A stretch of DNA of 10,341 nucleotides, taken from positions 2,530 through 12,870 of the forward strand of contig JAHEFC010000069.1 of assembly GCA_024640385.1 (NCBI GenBank), written 5' to 3'. A program made the position numbers and the translations under genes. Positions 6,554 through 10,341 of the stretch are shown piece after piece. Position 1 is the first letter of the stretch, and each line of letters starts with the position of its first letter. The stretch comes from Sphingobacteriales bacterium. Lineage in GTDB: Bacteria; Bacteroidota; Bacteroidia; Chitinophagales; Chitinophagaceae. The notes under the pieces are model-generated. The model was not told the DNA's origin and searched no databases. It saw only the letters and a list, made by a program, of their open reading frames with translations.

Positions 6554-7579
6554 TTATCTCATCACGAAAGGATACCGCGAGTAATTCTTCAGGGCAATGC
6601 CTGTGCCACGAACCACACTTTTCAGCGGATCATCAGCCACGTGTACCGGAAGTTTGATCTTCTGGCTAAGCCTTTTATCAAGTCCTCTCAGCAATGCACC
6701 ACCACCTGTCAGGTAAAGACCCCTGCGATAGATATCTGCCGCAAGTTCCGGAGGTGTTGTTTCCAGGGCTTTGAGAATAGCTTCTTCGATCTTGAAGATG
6801 GATTTATCCAGTGCCTCGGCGATCTCCTGGAAGCTGACCATGATCTGTTTGGGGATACCGGTTACCAGGTCCCGGCCGTTCACAGGAATGTCATCCGGGG
6901 GAGTTTCCAGATCTTTCATGGCAGCACCGATCTGAATTTTGATCTGTTCAGCGGTGCGTTCTCCGATCAGGAGGCTATGGTAGCGCCTTAACGCTTCCAT
7001 GATATCCGCCGTAAATTCGTCACCAGCGATACGTATGGACTGGTCACAAACTATACCCGCAAGGGCTATAACGGTAATACCCGTGGTTCCACCACCGATA
7101 TCAATGATCATGTTGCCTACAGGCTCCTCCACATCTATGCCTATACCCAAGGCGGCAGCCATGGGCTCATGCAGCAGATAAACTTCTTTGGCACCCGCCT
7201 GCTCTGCACTGTCACGAACCGCCCTTTTTTCCACCTCTGTGATGCTGGACGGGATGCATATCATCATCCTCCAGCTTGGGGGGAAAAGCGGCTTTTTCGG
7301 GTAGATCATCTTGATCATTTCCCGGATCATCAGCTCGGCAGCGTTGAAATCGGCAATCACACCGTCTTTCAAAGGCCTGACGGTGCGGATGCTCTCGTGG
7401 GTTTTTTCATGCATCATCAAAGCCTTCTTCCCCACGGCAAGAACATTCTTAGGGTTGTTCCTGTCAAGAGCAACTATAGAGGGTTCGTTTACTACAATCT
7501 CGTCGTTATGTATGATAAGTGTGTTGGCTGTTCCCAGGTCTATGGCAATGTCTTGGGTAAACCAGTTAAATAGTCCCAT
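6554..7579 (-). CDS. mreB: MreB, actin-like cell-shape protein
   Basis: A 341-residue bacterial actin that binds ATP, forms filaments on the inner face of the cytoplasmic membrane and orients lateral wall synthesis. The nucleotide-binding motifs are clear: phosphate-1 at IAIDLGTANT (11-20), phosphate-2 at IIDIGGGTTGITV (158-170) and the adenosine motif LTGGGALLRGLD (290-301). Glu138 in HEPMAAALG corresponds to the conserved catalytic-region Glu. The N-terminal MGLFNWF is amphipathic or hydrophobic, in keeping with membrane contact. The length is full for the family. It is the first gene of the elongasome cluster, with a promoter-like pair upstream at 7619-7648. The ATG at 7579 is supported by direct alignment of the first motif at about residue 11. 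No Shine-Dalgarno site is seen. Confidence 0.99.
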   Translation of the reverse strand: MGLFNWFTQDIAIDLGTANTLIIHNDEIVVNEPSIVALDRNNPKNVLAVGKKALMMHEKTHESIRTVRPLKDGVIADFNAAELMIREMIKMIYPKKPLFPPSWRMMICIPSSITEVEKRAVRDSAEQAGAKEVYLLHEPMAAALGIGIDVEEPVGNMIIDIGGGTTGITVIALAGIVCDQSIRIAGDEFTADIMEALRRYHSLLIGERTAEQIKIQIGAAMKDLETPPDDIPVNGRDLVTGIPKQIMVSFQEIAEALDKSIFKIEEAILKALETTPPELAADIYRRGLYLTGGGALLRGLDKRLSQKIKLPVHVADDPLKSVVRGTGIALKNYSRYPFVMR

Positions 7580-7618
7580 TGTACAGATGATATTGGGTAG
7601 TCATGAATGTAATGGAGG

Positions 7619-7648
7619 CAAAATTGATGAAATAATCCGAATAAACAA
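7619..7648 (-). promoter_or_regulatory. Candidate promoter of the mreBCD-PBP2-rodA operon
   Basis: On the minus strand TTG (7648-7646), a 19-base spacer, and CAATTTTG (7626-7619) match the Bacteroidota primary-sigma pattern TTTG / TAnnTTTG, with one mismatch in the -7 box. Transcription would begin around 7612-7615, giving a leader of some 30-35 bases before the mreB ATG. It lies between the purD-linked repeat and mreB, where an operon promoter is expected. Confidence 0.42.
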
Positions 7649-7698
7649 CGACGCCAAACTCGATTTATTGGCACAACTGTTAATAAATATGAAAATAC

Positions 7699-7815
7699 AG
7701 AGACGCGGAGGGGGACACAGAGGACAACGCAGAGACACAGAGGGGGACACAGAGACGCAGAGAGATCTCCATCTTCGGGTTTACTCTGCGTCTCTGTGTC
7801 CCCCTCCGCGTCTCT
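7699..7815. repeat. Three-copy purine-rich repeat with long inverted arms
   Basis: A unit of about 32 bases occurs three times: 7699-7734 (with an extra GACA at 7723-7726), 7731-7762, and inverted at 7784-7815. Copies 2 and 3 form 32-base arms around a 21-base loop. The two non-matching positions (7737 and 7739) become U-G wobbles in minus-strand RNA, so a purD transcript could pair along the whole stem. Within the unit the bases run in blocks of four (AGAG, ACGC, ACAC, GGGG), and the extra GACA keeps that register. The outer arm ends three bases short of the purD stop. Similar cacagag-type intergenic repeats are frequent in environmental bacteria. No T-run follows directly. Confidence 0.9.
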
Positions 7816-7818
7816 TCT

Positions 7819-9108
7819 TCACGCGAATTCGTACCCGATATCCCTGCGGTAATAAATTCCATGGAAATCCAGGAACTCCATCATTTCTGAAGATCTTCTC
7901 GCTGCCTTTGAAACAGTGTCTCCAAAAGATGTGATGGTGAGCACCCGCCCCCCGTTTGTAACAATAACATCGTTATGCCTTGTTGTTCCTGCATGAAAAA
8001 TGAATACGTCATCTTCCTGCAAAATATCAAGGCCGTCTATATCGAAACCTTTTTCATAATTACCGGGGTAACCTCCGCTTACCGCAACAACGGTAGCGGC
8101 TGCCCTGGGATCGATCCGGACCTTGATGTCAGATAAGTGCTGTTTAGAAGCCGCCAGGAAAAGTTCAACAATATCGTTCTGCAGCCTGGGGATAACTACT
8201 TCCGTTTCCGGGTCTCCCAATCTGCAGTTATATTCGATCACATACGGATCCCCGTTGACATTGATCAGGCCAAAGAACACAAATCCTATGTATTCAAATT
8301 TCTCCTGCTGAAGCCCTTTCACGGTTGGTTCAATGATCCTCTCCCTTACTTTCTGCATGAATAGTCCGTCTGCAAATGGCACTGGGCTTACCGCACCCAT
8401 TCCACCCGTGTTCAGCCCGGTATCGCCCTCCCCTATCCTTTTATAGTCTTTTGCCTCGGGCAGCAATACGAATGATCTGCCGTCAACCAAAGCAAACATG
8501 CTCAGTTCAATCCCCTTGAGAAATTCCTCCACCACAACTTTTTTACCGGCCTCCCCGAACTTGGACTGCTGGATCATAAGCTCGAATTCGGCCATGGCCT
8601 CTACATGGTTCTGGCAAATGATAACGCCCTTGCCGGCGGCGAGACCATCTGCTTTTAATACGATCGGTATGGGAAGAGACTGCAGATAAGCAACCCCTTC
8701 TTCATAATTGGAAAGATCAAATTCGCGGTAAGAGGCCGTTGGGATGTTGTGCCGATGCATGAAAGCCTTGGCAAATGCCTTGCTTCCTTCCATCTGCGCA
8801 GCATATTTCGAAGGTCCGATCAGCGCGATATTCCTTAGTGCCGCATCTGATTTGAAATAATCGTAAATACCATTGACCAGAGGCTCTTCAGGCCCTACGA
8901 TCACAAGTTCTATATGCTCCCTGAGACAAAGTGACTGTACTGCAAGAAAATCGTTATAAGAAATGTTTACATTCTCGCCGCAAGACTCTGTGCCTGCGTT
9001 TCCGGGAGCTATGAAGAGTTTTTCGCACAAACTGCTCTGGCTGATCTTCCAGGCCAATGCGTGTTCCCGGCCTCCTGATCCTAAGAGAAGAATTCTTACT
9101 GGTTTCAT
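7819..9108 (-). CDS. purD: Phosphoribosylamine--glycine ligase (GAR synthetase)
   Basis: A 429-residue cytoplasmic enzyme of de novo purine synthesis that joins 5-phosphoribosylamine and glycine using ATP to give glycinamide ribonucleotide. The N-terminal Rossmann-like domain begins LLLGSGGREHALAW (7-20). Next come VGPEEPLVNG (71-80), the ATP-grasp region with VLKADGLAAGKGV (150-162) and TGGMGAVSP (234-242), and the signature RLGDPETE (296-303), which carries metal/phosphate ligands. The C-terminal domain contains AVSGGYPG (342-349) and HAGT (372-375). The length is typical for a monofunctional PurD, with no fused PurM or PurN domain. The gene is followed after three bases by a long repeat hairpin. 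It is divergent from the transporter gene across a 124-base gap. Confidence 0.99.
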   Translation of the reverse strand: MKPVRILLLGSGGREHALAWKISQSSLCEKLFIAPGNAGTESCGENVNISYNDFLAVQSLCLREHIELVIVGPEEPLVNGIYDYFKSDAALRNIALIGPSKYAAQMEGSKAFAKAFMHRHNIPTASYREFDLSNYEEGVAYLQSLPIPIVLKADGLAAGKGVIICQNHVEAMAEFELMIQQSKFGEAGKKVVVEEFLKGIELSMFALVDGRSFVLLPEAKDYKRIGEGDTGLNTGGMGAVSPVPFADGLFMQKVRERIIEPTVKGLQQEKFEYIGFVFFGLINVNGDPYVIEYNCRLGDPETEVVIPRLQNDIVELFLAASKQHLSDIKVRIDPRAAATVVAVSGGYPGNYEKGFDIDGLDILQEDDVFIFHAGTTRHNDVIVTNGGRVLTITSFGDTVSKAARRSSEMMEFLDFHGIYYRRDIGYEFA

Positions 9109-9232
9109 AATGAAGGAATCTTGTTTGTTTTCATGGATAGGTTGAACGAAATATGCACGAAGATATATTTCTCCGTTTTTTCAGGGGTTAAATTTTTATA
9201 ATTTACCTATTTTGCCCGCCAACACAACAAAA
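9109..9232. other. Divergent intergenic region, purD / transporter
   Basis: The 124-base A-T rich gap must hold the start signals for both flanking genes. Toward purD, TATCTTCG (minus strand, 9165-9158) differs from TAnnTTTG at one base and lies 49 bases from the ATG. Toward the transporter, TATTTTG (9208-9214) is one base short of the same box, and TATAAT occurs at 9197-9202. Neither has a clear TTG at the usual distance, so no promoter is assigned. No riboswitch-like structure or purine-box repeat was recognised. Confidence 0.4.
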
Positions 9233-10341
9233 ATGGCTACAACAGATTCAACCCAGAAACATCCCAGAGGTCTTTACGTCCTTTTCGCAACAGAAATGTG
9301 GGAAAGGTTCAATTACTATGGGATGCGCGCCATCCTGATCTATTTCATGACCGATGCCCTGATGTTTTCTAAGCCTTTTGCATCAGAACTATACGGAGGA
9401 TATACAAGCCTGGTATACATCACCCCGCTGATCGGAGGTTTTATGGCCGACAGGTACTGGGGAAACAGAAGATCGATCGTACTCGGCGGACTGATCATGG
9501 CACTTGCCGAATTCGTGTTGTTCTTCTGCGCCAGCCTGTATAAATCTGCACCTGAAACATCAACTATGCTATTCTATGTTGGCCTGGGCATTATGATCGC
9601 AGGTAACGGATTCTTCAAGCCTAATATATCTTCACTGGTAGGCCAGCTATACGCACCAAACGATAAAAGGTCGGATTCAGCCTATACGATATTCTATATG
9701 GGCATCAATGTGGGAGGCATGATAGGGCCTTTCATCTGCGGATTGGTAGGCAATACAGGCGACCCTGCGGATTTCAAATGGGCATTCCTTGCAGCAGGTA
9801 TCGGCATGCTGATCAGTGTGGTAACCATGAAGATGCTGCAGGACAAATACATTGTTGATCCCAACAATAAACCCATCGGTGTTACGCCTGAGCATATGGC
9901 CGATTCAAATTCAGCGATCAAAAATCCAACCTCCCTTGTTTCCATGTTGAGTATTGTTGGTCTCTGTCTCGCAGCCATGGGTTTATTATATATGCATGCC
10001 CAGGATATTTTTGATATCAGCTTTCTCCTGCTGGGTGCCGCGCTGGTGATCCTTTACGTGATCTTCGCAGACAGGTCACTGACAAAAGAAGAAAGGGAAA
10101 GGATCATCGCGATCTTTGTAGTATCGTTCTTTGTGATCTTTTTCTGGAGCGCCTTTGAACAGGCGGGAGCCTCGCTGTCGTTTTTTGCAGCAGAACAAAC
10201 GAACCTCCGCATCGATTTTCTGAATTATTCCGTTCCGCCTTCCTGGTTCCAGTCGCTCAATTCATTTTTTGTTGTTGCATTCGCACCTTTGTTTGCATGG
10301 CTCTGGCTGCAATTGGGTAAGAAGAACAAGGAACCCAATTC
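9233..10341 (+). CDS. POT-family proton-dependent peptide transporter (3' end missing)
   Basis: The first 369 codons of a major-facilitator-type symporter of the POT/PTR2 family, which imports di- or tripeptides with protons. The family signature ExxERFxYYG is seen at 21-30 (Glu21, Glu24, Arg25, Tyr29). Further family motifs are GGFMADRYWG (68-77), FFKPNISSLVGQLY (127-140) with Lys129, and IFYMGINVGGMIGPF (153-167). The helix-7 motif FFWSAFEQAG (303-312) includes Glu309, and PPSWFQSLN (335-343) is also typical. Several hydrophobic helices are evident through residue 360. Family members usually have about 450-520 residues, so the last few helices lie beyond the window. The ATG at 9233 follows an A-rich leader (aacacaacaaaa) typical of Bacteroidota and puts the signature at the usual distance from the N-terminus. 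Specificity cannot be told from sequence alone. Confidence 0.95.
   Translation, partial: MATTDSTQKHPRGLYVLFATEMWERFNYYGMRAILIYFMTDALMFSKPFASELYGGYTSLVYITPLIGGFMADRYWGNRRSIVLGGLIMALAEFVLFFCASLYKSAPETSTMLFYVGLGIMIAGNGFFKPNISSLVGQLYAPNDKRSDSAYTIFYMGINVGGMIGPFICGLVGNTGDPADFKWAFLAAGIGMLISVVTMKMLQDKYIVDPNNKPIGVTPEHMADSNSAIKNPTSLVSMLSIVGLCLAAMGLLYMHAQDIFDISFLLLGAALVILYVIFADRSLTKEERERIIAIFVVSFFVIFFWSAFEQAGASLSFFAAEQTNLRIDFLNYSVPPSWFQSLNSFFVVAFAPLFAWLWLQLGKKNKEPN

Noticed and set aside
7699..7815. CRISPR array
   Set aside because: Only three copies, one inverted, two overlapping, with no unique spacers and no cas genes.
7680..7862. 60-codon minus-strand frame over the purine-rich repeat
   Set aside because: Its sequence is a translation of the repeat with Arg/Glu and Ser/Val runs, and it overlaps the purD end out of frame.
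9677..9978. Minus-strand frames opposite the transporter
   Set aside because: Fully antisense to conserved POT motifs, with no family resemblance.

Overview
The window looks like a chromosomal core-gene region of a Bacteroidota bacterium, probably from the Chitinophagaceae or a close relative. This is inferred from the order mreB-mreC-mreD-PBP2-rodA, the Bacteroidota-style MreD and PBP2 sequences, the lack of Shine-Dalgarno sites, A-rich leaders, promoter-like TAnnTTTG boxes, and intergenic arrays of short tandem units. No species can be named from the sequence alone.

Layout. Positions 1-173 hold the possible tail of a plus-strand gene, a 9-bp inverted repeat and a plus-strand terminator. 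From 174 to 9108 every gene is on the minus strand. Read in the direction of transcription they are purD (9108-7819), mreB (7579-6554), mreC (6549-5701), mreD (5701-5168), mrdA/PBP2 (5104-2990), rodA (2989-1655), an MBL-fold hydrolase (1568-828) and a secreted von Willebrand A protein (824-174). A divergent plus-strand gene starts at 9233: a POT-family peptide transporter that runs off the window end.

How the genes work together. mreBCD-PBP2-rodA is the rod-shape (elongasome) operon. MreB filaments in the cytoplasm, the MreC/MreD membrane link, the SEDS glycosyltransferase RodA and the transpeptidase PBP2 together direct lateral peptidoglycan synthesis. mreB-mreC (4 nt), mreC-mreD (1-nt overlap) and PBP2-rodA (0 nt, same frame) are tightly packed. 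purD is a separate purine biosynthesis gene upstream. The MBL/VWA pair is a small tightly spaced unit downstream, and its link to cell shape is unproven.

The most distinctive non-coding signal is a set of three different arrays of very short units. Each starts at or within about seven bases of a minus-strand stop codon (purD, mreD, rodA) and each contains inverted arms. Two could fold into long hairpins of 28 and 32 bp. Other points of interest are the TGA-TTG junction between PBP2 and rodA, a charged insertion in the RodA loop expected to carry the catalytic Asp, and a Cys/His cluster in PBP2. I see no prophage, insertion sequence, CRISPR, RNA gene or obviously new defence or biosynthetic system.
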